This document shows positions 15,938 through 23,697 of a stretch of 26,538 nt of DNA, in pieces. The DNA lies in contig CALCEB010000107.1 in the NCBI GenBank assembly GCA_937900045.1, forward strand, positions 1 to 26,538, in the 5' to 3' direction. A program made the position numbers and the translations under genes. Position 1 is the first letter of the stretch; each line of letters starts with the position of its first letter. The stretch comes from an uncultured Acidobacteriota bacterium. Lineage in GTDB: Bacteria > Acidobacteriota > Terriglobia > UBA7540. The notes below the pieces were generated by a model. The model was not told the DNA's origin and did not search any database. It was given only the letters and a program-made list of their open reading frames with translations.

Positions 15938-16613
15938 GGTAGGCTTCGGGTCCGATGCCGTTAAGAACCCTCAGCGGATCGTCTTCATCACCAAGAAAAC
16001 TTCTGCCAAGGTGAAGGGCGCTCAGCCGCGGCAACTGATGTCCTACCCTCACGTGGTGTTGCGAGAGATTATTGCCTTTGAAATATTCACCGTGGCGCTC
16101 GTCGTTGTGGCGCTTTTCTGGGATGCGCCGCTCGAGCAATTGGCCAATCCCTTGCTCACGCCCAACCCCGCCAAGGCCCCCTGGTATTTTCTGGGGTTGC
16201 AAGAGCTGCTCCATTATCTGCCCCCCGTGGTCGCCGGCGTCCTGATCCCGACCTTGGTCGTCGTGGGCCTCGTGGTGATTCCGTACTTTGATGTGAACAT
16301 CAAGGGAGAACCGCTTTGGGCGTCAAACCGCCGGCGCCGCCTGGCGGCTTTTATGGGGGGGGTGGCCGTGCTGCTCATTGTGTTCGGGATCCACGAGGCC
16401 TTTGACGTCGTCGTCCCGACAGTAGCCTTCGCCGCTCTCGCCCTGGCCGCTTATTTTGCCCCACCGCAGGGCGGGCGGCTGATGCGCTACCTCCGCGCCC
16501 AGCCGCTTTCCTGGTGGATCATGAGTTGGTTTATCGCCGTATCCCTGACGCTGACACTGGTCGGGACGTTTTTCAGGGGTCCGGGGTGGTCCCTAGTCTG
16601 GTCGTGGAGGTGA
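15915..16613 (+). CDS. petD: Subunit-IV-like C-terminal half of cytochrome b
   Basis: A 232-residue membrane protein starting MSEKNSYEVGF. The ATG at 15915 follows GGGAGAG; a GTG one codon earlier is possible. The Qo-site motif PEWY is replaced by APWY within TPNPAKAPWYFLGLQELLHY. After it come helices such as AGVLIPTLVVVGLVVIPYFD, LAAFMGGVAVLLIVFGI and WWIMSWFIAVSLTLTLVGTF. It has about five helices, more than plant subunit IV (three), as in other bacterial split complexes. It completes the quinol-oxidising site with the Rieske protein and cytochrome b. Confidence 0.9.
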   Translation: MSEKNSYEVGFGSDAVKNPQRIVFITKKTSAKVKGAQPRQLMSYPHVVLREIIAFEIFTVALVVVALFWDAPLEQLANPLLTPNPAKAPWYFLGLQELLHYLPPVVAGVLIPTLVVVGLVVIPYFDVNIKGEPLWASNRRRRLAAFMGGVAVLLIVFGIHEAFDVVVPTVAFAALALAAYFAPPQGGRLMRYLRAQPLSWWIMSWFIAVSLTLTLVGTFFRGPGWSLVWSWR

Positions 16614-16614
16614 A

Positions 16615-18723
16615 ATGCCCGCTGAACAGATGGGACAAATTCCAAAGCGCCTGCGTGTAATCTATGCGGTCTCGACCGTCATTTTTGTCGCAGTTCTGGC
16701 GATTTCCCCCATTCGAGACCACTTTGCCGGGTGGAAACGCTATGAGAAAGGATATGCTAAATTCGCAAGCACGCGAGCCAATTCCCGGCAATTGATGGCC
16801 GATTATCACGGTGGCATCGACCAGATCTGGCTGCCTAAGCTGAACGTCACTGACCGCTGCACGACTTGCCACCAAGGTATTTCCGAGGCGAGTCTGCTGG
16901 ATGACTCTGTTCCCCAACCCTTTCGGGCTCATCCTGAGATCCCTCACCATGTCCGGGCGTGGGGTTGTGTAGTCTGCCACCGCGGCCAGGGGCTGGCCAC
17001 CGAGGTAAGCGAAGCGCATGATACGACGCTGGCGTGGGAGAAACCGCTTCTGCCCATCCGTTACATTCAGGCCTCTTGCGGTACCTGTCATCAGGATAGC
17101 CTGCCGGAAACACCCCAGTTGAACCGCGGCCGGGAACTGTTGGTTAAATTCAATTGCGAGGGATGCCATCGCGTGCAGGACATCGACCGACCCGCCATGC
17201 TCGGCCCGGACCTAAGCAATATTGGGGCAGAGGTCAGCCGGGCGTGGGTCTACAAATGGCTCAAGGAGCCGAGAACCGTCCTCGACAGTTCGGGCAATGT
17301 CGTTGTCGATGGCTACGACACCAACCCCCGCATGCCCCAATTCCGCTTCAAGAAGGGGGAAGTTCGGGACCTTTCCGCCTATCTGAGCTCGCTGAAGAGC
17401 CCGCTCGTTGAATCCTCTCAGATCGATCCGAGCGTCGCGGCCGCTTGGCGGAGCCGGTCCGACCTCCTCAGCTACGGTGAACTCCGCTTCCGTCAGATGT
17501 TTTGCACGGACTGCCATGCACTGGCCGTGGTGCGCCTCGGCGAGACCCAACTGATCGGCGGCGACATCGGGCCTGAACTTACAAAAGTGGGAAGCAAGGT
17601 GAATCCGGACTGGCTGGTCAGTTGGCTCCGAAATCCACAAGCTTATCTGCCGCACTCCCAGATGCCACGCTACGAGTGGTCTGACAAAGATTTGTACGCT
17701 GTGACCCAGTATATGCTCAATAAACTGTCCGATCCCGAGTTGCTGAGCGACGTCCCCAAACTGGGGCCTGCAACCCCCGCGGAAATTCAACATGGGCGGC
17801 GCCTGTTCAATGCAAAAGGTTGCGCCAGTTGCCACGTCATTCGGGGAATAGCTCCCCAGAAGGATTTCGGTCCAGACCTCTCCAACCTGGGTGGAAAAAC
17901 CGTTTCGGAACTCTTCTTCGGCAACGCCAAGGTTTCCCATACCCTGGTTGCCTATATCCAGGCTAAAACTTCCGACCCCCTTTCGGTTAATCCGGCGGCC
18001 CGAATGCCGCAATATCATCTTGATTCCGCCGACTTGGATGCGATCACCACTGCCTTGTTAAGCATGACCGGAACGCCAACCTACCCTGGATTCGCGTTGC
18101 TAACGGTCCCGGCCAGCCAGCCGAAGTTTGATCCGGCGGGAGACTTTGGGAAGCTATACAACCGCTTCAAGTGTTTTGTTTGCCACAGCTTCAATGGCTA
18201 TGGCGGGACCCTTGCTCCCGACCTCTCTTTTGAAGGCAGCCGCTCCCAGCACCCCTGGCTAGTCGCCTTTTTGAAGAATCCCCAAACTCTGCGGCCCACC
18301 CTGACGGTGCGTATGCCGCAGTTCAACTTCACCGATCAAGAAGCCAACACCATCGCGGATTACGTCGAGATGGTGCTGCAGAATCCTTTAGTCAACAAGG
18401 CTGGCGTGAATCCGAAGGACTTCACGCCCCAAATGGCGAGCTTGGGCAAGCAACTTTATTTTGTAAAGTACGAATGCCAGTCCTGCCACACGATAGGCGC
18501 GACGGGAGGATACGTGGGACCCTCGCTGACGAACGTCGGGAATTGGATGGATGCAGCGTGGATCGAAGCGTGGCTCAAAAATCCACAGGCTCTCATTCCT
18601 GGCACGATCGAACCACGCCGGGATTTTTCGGAGCCTGAGATCAAGGCGTTGACAGCCTATCTGCTTACGCTTAAGCAAAAAAGCCAGGCAGGATCCGGCA
18701 CTGCGCCAGGAGGGTCACAATGA
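16615..18723 (+). CDS. Membrane-anchored octahaem c-type cytochrome
   Basis: A 702-residue protein with one N-terminal helix (VIYAVSTVIFVAVLAI) and eight CXXCH motifs starting at residues 82, 118, 155, 181, 297, 403, 520 and 621. The first three lie in a compact segment. The later five sit in repeated cytochrome-c-like modules, each with GPDLSNIG/GPELTKVG-type loops, a W-x-x-W-L-(K/R)-(N/E)-P helix and a following MPQ/MPR that supplies the methionine ligand. It takes the place of cytochrome c1 or f as the acceptor from the Rieske protein. GGAGG lies 5 nt before the ATG, which is 1 bp after the petD stop. The stop overlaps the next ATG (ATGA). Confidence 0.92.
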   Translation: MPAEQMGQIPKRLRVIYAVSTVIFVAVLAISPIRDHFAGWKRYEKGYAKFASTRANSRQLMADYHGGIDQIWLPKLNVTDRCTTCHQGISEASLLDDSVPQPFRAHPEIPHHVRAWGCVVCHRGQGLATEVSEAHDTTLAWEKPLLPIRYIQASCGTCHQDSLPETPQLNRGRELLVKFNCEGCHRVQDIDRPAMLGPDLSNIGAEVSRAWVYKWLKEPRTVLDSSGNVVVDGYDTNPRMPQFRFKKGEVRDLSAYLSSLKSPLVESSQIDPSVAAAWRSRSDLLSYGELRFRQMFCTDCHALAVVRLGETQLIGGDIGPELTKVGSKVNPDWLVSWLRNPQAYLPHSQMPRYEWSDKDLYAVTQYMLNKLSDPELLSDVPKLGPATPAEIQHGRRLFNAKGCASCHVIRGIAPQKDFGPDLSNLGGKTVSELFFGNAKVSHTLVAYIQAKTSDPLSVNPAARMPQYHLDSADLDAITTALLSMTGTPTYPGFALLTVPASQPKFDPAGDFGKLYNRFKCFVCHSFNGYGGTLAPDLSFEGSRSQHPWLVAFLKNPQTLRPTLTVRMPQFNFTDQEANTIADYVEMVLQNPLVNKAGVNPKDFTPQMASLGKQLYFVKYECQSCHTIGATGGYVGPSLTNVGNWMDAAWIEAWLKNPQALIPGTIEPRRDFSEPEIKALTAYLLTLKQKSQAGSGTAPGGSQ

Positions 18724-19205
18724 GGCGATACGCTCTGCTCCTCGCGCTGCCGTTGCTCACCGCCCTAACGGCATGCCGCGCCAAGCACTCTGCCCGGAAG
18801 CCTGATCCGCCTCGCAATGCTTACGATACCGAAGCGGACTGGAACAACGCGGATCACTTGATCCCGCTCGACTACCAGCAGAGCCAGGGGAAACGGCTTT
18901 TCTACATGTACTGCGTGTGGTGCCACGCGGATTCCACTCCGGCAGGCCCTTCCAACCGCCCCAACCTGAATCCCGCGCCCCATCTGATTGATGATGGGAC
19001 CGTATTGAATTCGATGAGCGACACCTATTTAGACAACATCATCACGCTGGGTGGCAGCGCGATGGGCAAGTCCGCATCGATGCCACCCTACGGCAGGTCG
19101 CTAACCCAGGACGAGGTTCGTGCCATCATCGCTTACATGCGAGCCGTGGCTCAGCCCGCTTATCATAAGCCTGCCCGTCCCCTGCCGCACTACAAGGCGA
19201 GGTAG
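18720..19205 (+). CDS. Monohaem cytochrome c lipoprotein
   Basis: A 161-residue protein. The N-terminus MRRYALLLALPLLTALTAC is a lipoprotein signal with lipobox LTAC. One haem motif is present (YCVWCHAD), and SMPPYGRSL and a C-terminal helix (DEVRAIIAYMRAVA) complete a class I cytochrome fold, methionine as probable sixth ligand. It resembles the small cytochrome partners of alternative complex III (ActE type) and of bc complexes. It should shuttle electrons from the octahaem subunit to an oxidase or other acceptor. ATGA overlap with the octahaem gene. Confidence 0.9.
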   Translation: MRRYALLLALPLLTALTACRAKHSARKPDPPRNAYDTEADWNNADHLIPLDYQQSQGKRLFYMYCVWCHADSTPAGPSNRPNLNPAPHLIDDGTVLNSMSDTYLDNIITLGGSAMGKSASMPPYGRSLTQDEVRAIIAYMRAVAQPAYHKPARPLPHYKAR

Positions 19206-19210
19206 TCGTT

Positions 19211-20617
19211 ATGACTGCTGTGTCCAGAGCGCCTCGATTATGTGCGTTTCTATTGCTGTTCCTCCTTCAAAGCGGAAGCTTTGCTGTCGCCCAGATCAGC
19301 CCAGCCGAAATCACGAATCCACGCCTCAAGGAGCCTGAGCAGATTTACTTCGCCAAGTTGCTTGCTCTGAATAGAGCTGTTGGGCGGATAAGCTTTCCTT
19401 TCCCCTTTTCGACGAGACGGTATATCGGCCTGGATCCGAAGAATCAACTTGGAGCCGACACACGCGGGCTGGAGTTTGTTTTATTCCACAACCGGCTAGT
19501 CCTGAAAATCTCGGGTGACTACAATGCTGCGTTTAACTCCGCGCTGCTGACTCAAAACCAACGGGCCCGCCGCGTTTTCAACGGCGTTGTACTCCCTATC
19601 TTAGGCCTCCTCCCGCAGTATTTTTCATCTTCAGCGAACTTCGATGGATTCGGCATCGAAGTCGCTTACCATGTCCGGACGCAAACCCACGCTTACCAGT
19701 ACGAGGGTGTCGAGATTCTTACCATGGTTCTGAGCAAGGCTGGCGCTTTGGGTTATCCCCGGGCCCGGGATGAAGCGCGCCGGCAGCAGATCCTTGATGA
19801 GTCCGAAATTTATCTGGATAACAAACGGTTTGGGCTGGCCTTGGAGGGGAGAGAACCTTACCCCCTGGAGACGCTGGACGGCGGGCCGCATGGTGAACCC
19901 TTCCCCACTAGCGAGGACCATGAGCGGCGTCCGAGTGGCGGCGCCGGTTCTACCCCCAGTAATCCAGAAGGCGACTCGGCAGGGAGCGGCGCAAATAACC
20001 CTGTTGCATCGACTTCGGACTCTTCCCGCAGTTCCCGAACTCCCGGCCAGGATGTACCGATGGGACCTCCAAGCTTGCCCGCAACGGTGGCTGCCAGCGC
20101 GCGGGGGAGAGGAATTCAGGGCGTACCCGGTGGAACCGGGTCCAGTCGGGCTGATCTCGACGCGCTTCAGAACAAGTATCAGCAGCAATTTGCGGCGCTG
20201 GCGAAGCAGGGCGCCGAACAATATCATTTAGTCAAATACGCACCGCCCTCACTTGTCACTTTCCGCCACCAGATCTATCTGCAATTGACGTTGCGTAATC
20301 CCACGCCTTTCGATCGGAGCGCAGCGTCGCTTTATAAACGGGCGGCACAGGACTTTGACCTTTTCCTGGCTCCTTTGCTCAAACCGATCCTCCATAAGAC
20401 GCCTGACGATGATCGGATCGCTGGCCTGGACATTACGATCCTGAATCAATTTGGCGCCCAGGATCGAGAGGCGTCTGAAGCCATCGAGTTTCTTTGCCCG
20501 CTCCCACTCCTCCGGCAGTTCGCCAACGCCGAAGTGACCAGCCAGGACGTCATCAACCATACGGTCGTTTTGGTTAACGGAATGCGTATTGGCTTAGACT
20601 TGCAACGGGTGGAATAG
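19211..20617 (+). CDS. Secreted protein of unknown function with disordered linker
   Basis: A 468-residue protein. A signal peptide (LCAFLLLFLLQSGSFAVAQ) is clear. Residues about 30-220 form a first domain with basic and aromatic segments (ISFPFPFSTRRYIGLDPKNQ, VEILTMVLSKAGALG). Residues about 225-310 are rich in Gly, Ser, Pro and Asp and should be disordered. A second domain follows (about 310-468). No haem, copper or Fe-S motif is present, and I do not recognise the family. It lies 5 bp after the cytochrome lipoprotein gene, so it is probably a periplasmic accessory of the complex. The reading frame stays open for 46 codons after its TAG (20615-20617), ending at a TGA (20756-20758). Confidence 0.75.
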   Translation: MTAVSRAPRLCAFLLLFLLQSGSFAVAQISPAEITNPRLKEPEQIYFAKLLALNRAVGRISFPFPFSTRRYIGLDPKNQLGADTRGLEFVLFHNRLVLKISGDYNAAFNSALLTQNQRARRVFNGVVLPILGLLPQYFSSSANFDGFGIEVAYHVRTQTHAYQYEGVEILTMVLSKAGALGYPRARDEARRQQILDESEIYLDNKRFGLALEGREPYPLETLDGGPHGEPFPTSEDHERRPSGGAGSTPSNPEGDSAGSGANNPVASTSDSSRSSRTPGQDVPMGPPSLPATVAASARGRGIQGVPGGTGSSRADLDALQNKYQQQFAALAKQGAEQYHLVKYAPPSLVTFRHQIYLQLTLRNPTPFDRSAASLYKRAAQDFDLFLAPLLKPILHKTPDDDRIAGLDITILNQFGAQDREASEAIEFLCPLPLLRQFANAEVTSQDVINHTVVLVNGMRIGLDLQRVE

Positions 20618-20820
20618 ATCGAGCTGCGAACCGATCCGTGCGGCGTCACGCGGCTCTTGGCACGTGAAAATTTGGATCTGGCGCAGAATTTCTGGGTTGA
20701 CCTTACCAAGAAACCGGGGAAGGCTGACGGGGAGGGCCACGGTACGGAAGGGTGTTGAGTAACATTGTGGCCGTAGCCTGCGATCTCATCCCAATATTGG
20801 CGAGGGAAAGAAGGTGCCCG

Positions 20821-21597
20821 GTGAGACTCAGTAAACCAATTTGTTTTACGCTTACCACCACCCTCTGCCTCATGGTTCTTTCGAGTTCCCAAGCTCCGGC
20901 TGGACACCCAAGCACTGCGGCAGCCAAGGGGAAACCTAATTCACCCAGCCAGGGCGCGACAGGAGAGATCACAGGCAAAGTAAGTTTCAACGGAATCCGG
21001 CCCAAGCGCATTCGGATCTCCATGGAACAAGATCCCGTGTGCGCCAGGGAAAACCAGGCTCCTGTCTATTTGGAGGATTATGAGGTAGAACCGGACGGTA
21101 GTCTTCCGAACGCCTTCGTCTATGTGAAGAGCGGCCTGGAAGGGCGCTCCTATCCAGTCCCGAAACAGCCAGTCATCTTGGACCAAGTGCGCTGCATATT
21201 CCGGCCGCACGTATTCGGCGTTATGGTGGGGCAGCCCATTGAGATTACTTCCGAAGATCCGACCACGCACAACATCCATTTTGTGCCGCAAATAAACCGC
21301 CCCTCGAATCATTCCTTACTGCCGGGGAGCGCGCCGTTGCGCGCCCGATTTACCAAGCCCGAGTGCATGATTCCAGTCACCTGCAACCACCATCGTTGGA
21401 TGTACGCGTATGTTGGTGTCACGACGAACCCATTCTACGCAGTCACTGGAAGCAACGGCAGATTCACGATGAAAGGAGTTCCGCCAGGCGATTACACGCT
21501 GGCTGTATGGACAGCGACTTTCGGAACCGAAGACCGGCGAATAACGGTCAGAGCAAATCATTCGATCAGCATCGACTTTTTGTTCAGCTCACACTAA
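20821..21597 (+). CDS. Secreted cupredoxin-like protein, second copy
   Basis: A 258-residue protein from a GTG at 20821, chosen because AAGAAGG lies just upstream and because it gives a proper signal peptide (LSKPICFTLTTTLCLMVLSS); a GTG at 20752 would bury it. Type 1 copper ligands are H150 (TTHNIHF) and C188-X2-H191-X2-M194 (TCNHHRWM), the same spacing as in the first cupredoxin. The C-terminal block (FTMKGVPPGDYTLAVW) is the same regulatory-like beta domain. It is about 50 residues longer, with an extra N-terminal region (EQDPVCARENQAPVYLED). It ends the plus-strand cluster, 203 bp after the unknown secreted protein. Confidence 0.85.
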   Translation: MRLSKPICFTLTTTLCLMVLSSSQAPAGHPSTAAAKGKPNSPSQGATGEITGKVSFNGIRPKRIRISMEQDPVCARENQAPVYLEDYEVEPDGSLPNAFVYVKSGLEGRSYPVPKQPVILDQVRCIFRPHVFGVMVGQPIEITSEDPTTHNIHFVPQINRPSNHSLLPGSAPLRARFTKPECMIPVTCNHHRWMYAYVGVTTNPFYAVTGSNGRFTMKGVPPGDYTLAVWTATFGTEDRRITVRANHSISIDFLFSSH

Positions 21598-21730
21598 CGT
21601 AAGTTTCGAAGATGGGAGTGCGGGACTCGCAGTGGCCCAGAACGGTGATTCCGCCAAAGCAATCGTGAATTTTTTGCAGCGCGCGGGCATCGCGGAGTGC
21701 TGTACGTTCCGCAGTATACAAGGATAGAAG

Positions 21731-22054
21731 ATGGTGAAACACGGCAAGGACCAGAATCAAGAAATAAGAAGGCCGCGTCGTTATACTGTTCTGACCGGGC
21801 TGGCGGCGGTTGCGGTCTTTCTGGCATTCGTTACGCTTCTGCCTCGGGACGCTTCCGAACCGGACCTTATGGGACTCAGAACTGTGTGTGCGTTTGCGCC
21901 AGGCAGCACGCTCTTGCTGCTTGGCTTGGCCTTGTTCTTTCGCATGCTCCGAGACGCGATCTATCAGGATTCGGCGGCTGGCTCGCGGCGGGCTTCGACA
22001 CTTCAAGCCGAACCCGATGGCCGGAATAAGCGCGAATCCCCTGCTCACAAGTAA
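21731..22054 (+). CDS. Small membrane protein, two helices
   Basis: A 107-residue protein I do not recognise. It has two hydrophobic stretches, YTVLTGLAAVAVFLAFVTLL and GSTLLLLGLALFFRML, and a charged, probably disordered tail. AAGGA lies about 8 nt before the ATG. The gene may be transcribed with the upstream cluster (133-bp gap). The call rests on start site and membrane profile only. Confidence 0.55.
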   Translation: MVKHGKDQNQEIRRPRRYTVLTGLAAVAVFLAFVTLLPRDASEPDLMGLRTVCAFAPGSTLLLLGLALFFRMLRDAIYQDSAAGSRRASTLQAEPDGRNKRESPAHK

Positions 22055-22185
22055 GGCTTGCCGCGTGGATTCAGCGCCGAAGCGCTCGGGCTGCACACCA
22101 TCCGAAACCGGGCCGCTCTTGCGAAAGATGGCGAGAGCTGCTGAGACCGGCGTTCGTTCTCAAGGCCGCCCGTCACAAGCTCCTA

Positions 22186-22197
22186 TGATCCCGATCA
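22186..22197. promoter_or_regulatory. Fnr/Dnr-like palindrome before the Crp/Fnr-like gene
   Basis: TGAT-CCCG-ATCA has the spacing of Fnr/Dnr half-sites (TTGAT-N4-ATCAA) and resembles the operator at 10200. Its centre is 42 bp before the ATG at 22234, so a bound regulator would lie close to or on the promoter. Confidence 0.4.
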
Positions 22198-22233
22198 CTG
22201 ACCGGGAGGCGATGCCAGGCTAATGATGCAGTC

Positions 22234-22800
22234 ATGCACAAGATAGGTAGCCCCTTAGCAGCGCGCGCCCCTCGACTGTCAGAAATTCTGACGCTGAGGA
22301 AGACTCCCATCTTCAGTGACCTTCCCGAGGAAGCGGTTCGTGACACGCTCATGAGATGCGCCGTCAGGAGCTACGCAGAAGGTTTGTCCATATTCAACGA
22401 GGGTGAGCCAGCGGCACACGTCTTCCTGGTCTTAGCCGGGAATGCCAGCGTGAATGTCTGCGATGCCAGGGGCCGCTGGTGGAGGGTTCACATGGCCAGT
22501 CCGGGCGACCTACTGGGGGTCAGCGCCGCGATTTCAGGCGGCCCTTACAGGCTCTCAGCCGTATGCGAATCTCCTTTAACCTTGGGGATCTTCCATTGCG
22601 ACGACTTTTTCGCATTCCTGCGCCGGTTCCCTCAAGCCTACTTTCACGTAGCCGAGTGTTTGAGCAAAGATCTGGCGGCACCTACAACTGCTTGGCGTCC
22701 TTTGGCCAGCAGCCTTGATCCTCTTGAGGTCAGGCGTTCAGTCTGGCGCGCGGCGGGGGATCTCGAAAATTGCTTGTGCCCGAGGCAATTGGAGGCGTGA
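22234..22800 (+). CDS. Cyclic-nucleotide-binding (Crp/Fnr-like) protein without HTH
   Basis: A 188-residue protein with a Crp-type sensor fold: LRKTPIFSDLPEEAVRDTLM, FNEGEPAAHVFLVLAGNASV, ASPGDLLGVSAAISGGPYRL, FFAFLRRFPQAYFHVAECLS. Full-length Crp/Fnr proteins have about 220-240 residues and a C-terminal winged helix. Here only about 40 residues remain after the dimerisation helix and none resembles an HTH. The next gene starts 14 bp after the stop, leaving no room for one in another frame. It is therefore a truncated or naturally HTH-less sensor that could act by dimerising with a relative. The phosphate-cassette residues of cAMP receptors are not evident. Confidence 0.72.
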   Translation: MHKIGSPLAARAPRLSEILTLRKTPIFSDLPEEAVRDTLMRCAVRSYAEGLSIFNEGEPAAHVFLVLAGNASVNVCDARGRWWRVHMASPGDLLGVSAAISGGPYRLSAVCESPLTLGIFHCDDFFAFLRRFPQAYFHVAECLSKDLAAPTTAWRPLASSLDPLEVRRSVWRAAGDLENCLCPRQLEA

Positions 22801-22813
22801 GAGGTACACTTTG

Positions 22814-23029
22814 ATGTCCACAGTCGAGATCATTCGCGAGTGGGATGCTGACACCTTCCACCGGCGCGTCATCGAGCTTGAGGCGGAAGGATACGTCGCC
22901 CGACTCGAGAGCTACCAAATCATTCCGGAAATGAATCCCGAAACAGGCGAAATCACCCACCTGCGCCTGATCGAGATGGTGCTCCTCGATCCGGAAGCTC
23001 CCAAGGCCGGTCCCGCAGGCTCGAAATAA
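22814..23029 (+). CDS. Small hypothetical protein
   Basis: A 71-residue acidic protein, MSTVEIIREWDADTFHRRV..., with a beta-like middle (YVARLESYQIIPEMNP, THLRLIEMVLLD) and no membrane segment. The ATG at 22814 has AGAGG 9 nt upstream and lies 14 bp after the HTH-less regulator, suggesting one operon. I do not recognise the family. Confidence 0.55.
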   Translation: MSTVEIIREWDADTFHRRVIELEAEGYVARLESYQIIPEMNPETGEITHLRLIEMVLLDPEAPKAGPAGSK

Positions 23030-23035
23030 CCGGAC

Positions 23036-23365
23036 TTTTCCCAAGTTCCCGGTCACATCCTCGATACGTTTCGCCGCGAGAACGAGGCTGTGCAAGCCGC
23101 TCTCAGTCGCATCCGGCAGGCCACGAGCGGAATAGGTGAACTGCCAGACGCAACGAGCGCACAATCGTTACTCCCGAACTGGCGGCAGACATTGAATGAC
23201 CTTATGGACGTGGAGAAGCATTACCAACGAAAGGAGCGCCTGTTGTTCTCGTGCCTGGAGAGGCATGGGATCGCCGGTCCGTCCAATGTGATGTGGGAGA
23301 CCGTGCCAAAGCGGGGGCCTGGCGGCTTCAGGTGCCCTCTTGATATGCTCGGGGGCTATGAATGA
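23036..23365 (+). pseudogene. Remnant of a DUF438/hemerythrin-like gene
   Basis: The frame DFSQVPGHILDTFRRENEAV ... LNDLMDVEKHYQRKERLLFS, CLERHGIAGPSNVMWETV matches the central block of DUF438 proteins (PGHP..TF..EN.A, KHY.RKE.LLFP.LE, HGI..PP.VMW). It opens right after the TAA of the previous gene, without a start codon or ribosome-binding site for the first 20 codons. The DUF438 N-terminus and everything after VMW are missing. The C-terminus instead reads PKRGPGGFRCPLDM. A GTG at 23090 could start a short product, but this looks like an internal fragment. Confidence 0.65.
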
Positions 23366-23483
23366 GGCCACCACCCCCACTGAAATCTATCAGTTCCGTG
23401 TGATTCTCCGTGAGACCAGCCCACACATTTGGCGCCGGCTGCAGAAGAGGGGAGCAGAACTTGGGAAGGAGAGAACAGCGTGA
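23358..23483 (+). pseudogene. 5' fragment of a plasmid pRiA4b ORF-3-like gene
   Basis: ATG at 23358 gives MNEATTPTEIYQFRVILRET, then SPHIWRRLQ, the usual start of pRiA4b ORF-3 family proteins (YQ.RV.L....P.IWRR). After 29 codons the similarity ends and the frame stops at 23481. Those proteins are about 180 residues or more, so the gene is cut. The following 214 bp up to the PIN gene hold no gene I can support. Confidence 0.6.
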
Positions 23484-23697
23484 TGTGAGTGAGGCGGGAG
23501 TGAGAGGCTCTCGATTGGTTCCGGGTGGCATCGGTATTCCTGCTTCGGCGTCGTATTGGGCACCGGGGGCGGATTTCTGCTTACGCCTGGCTCGCGGCAT
23601 GAATTGTCTGCGACGAAAGATGTGCGGGACTGAACTACTGGAGAATGCCAATCAATGCGAAAACCCGGCCTGGCTTCTGTTCTATCAGCGATGAGCG

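Noticed and set aside
17212..18018. 268-codon minus-strand open frame inside the octahaem cytochrome gene
   Set aside because: Antisense to repeated CXXCH modules, with no start site or recognisable product.
21584..22096. 170-codon minus-strand open frame across the small membrane protein gene
   Set aside because: The arginine-rich composition is atypical, no family is visible, and the plus-strand frame has a better start and two clean membrane helices.
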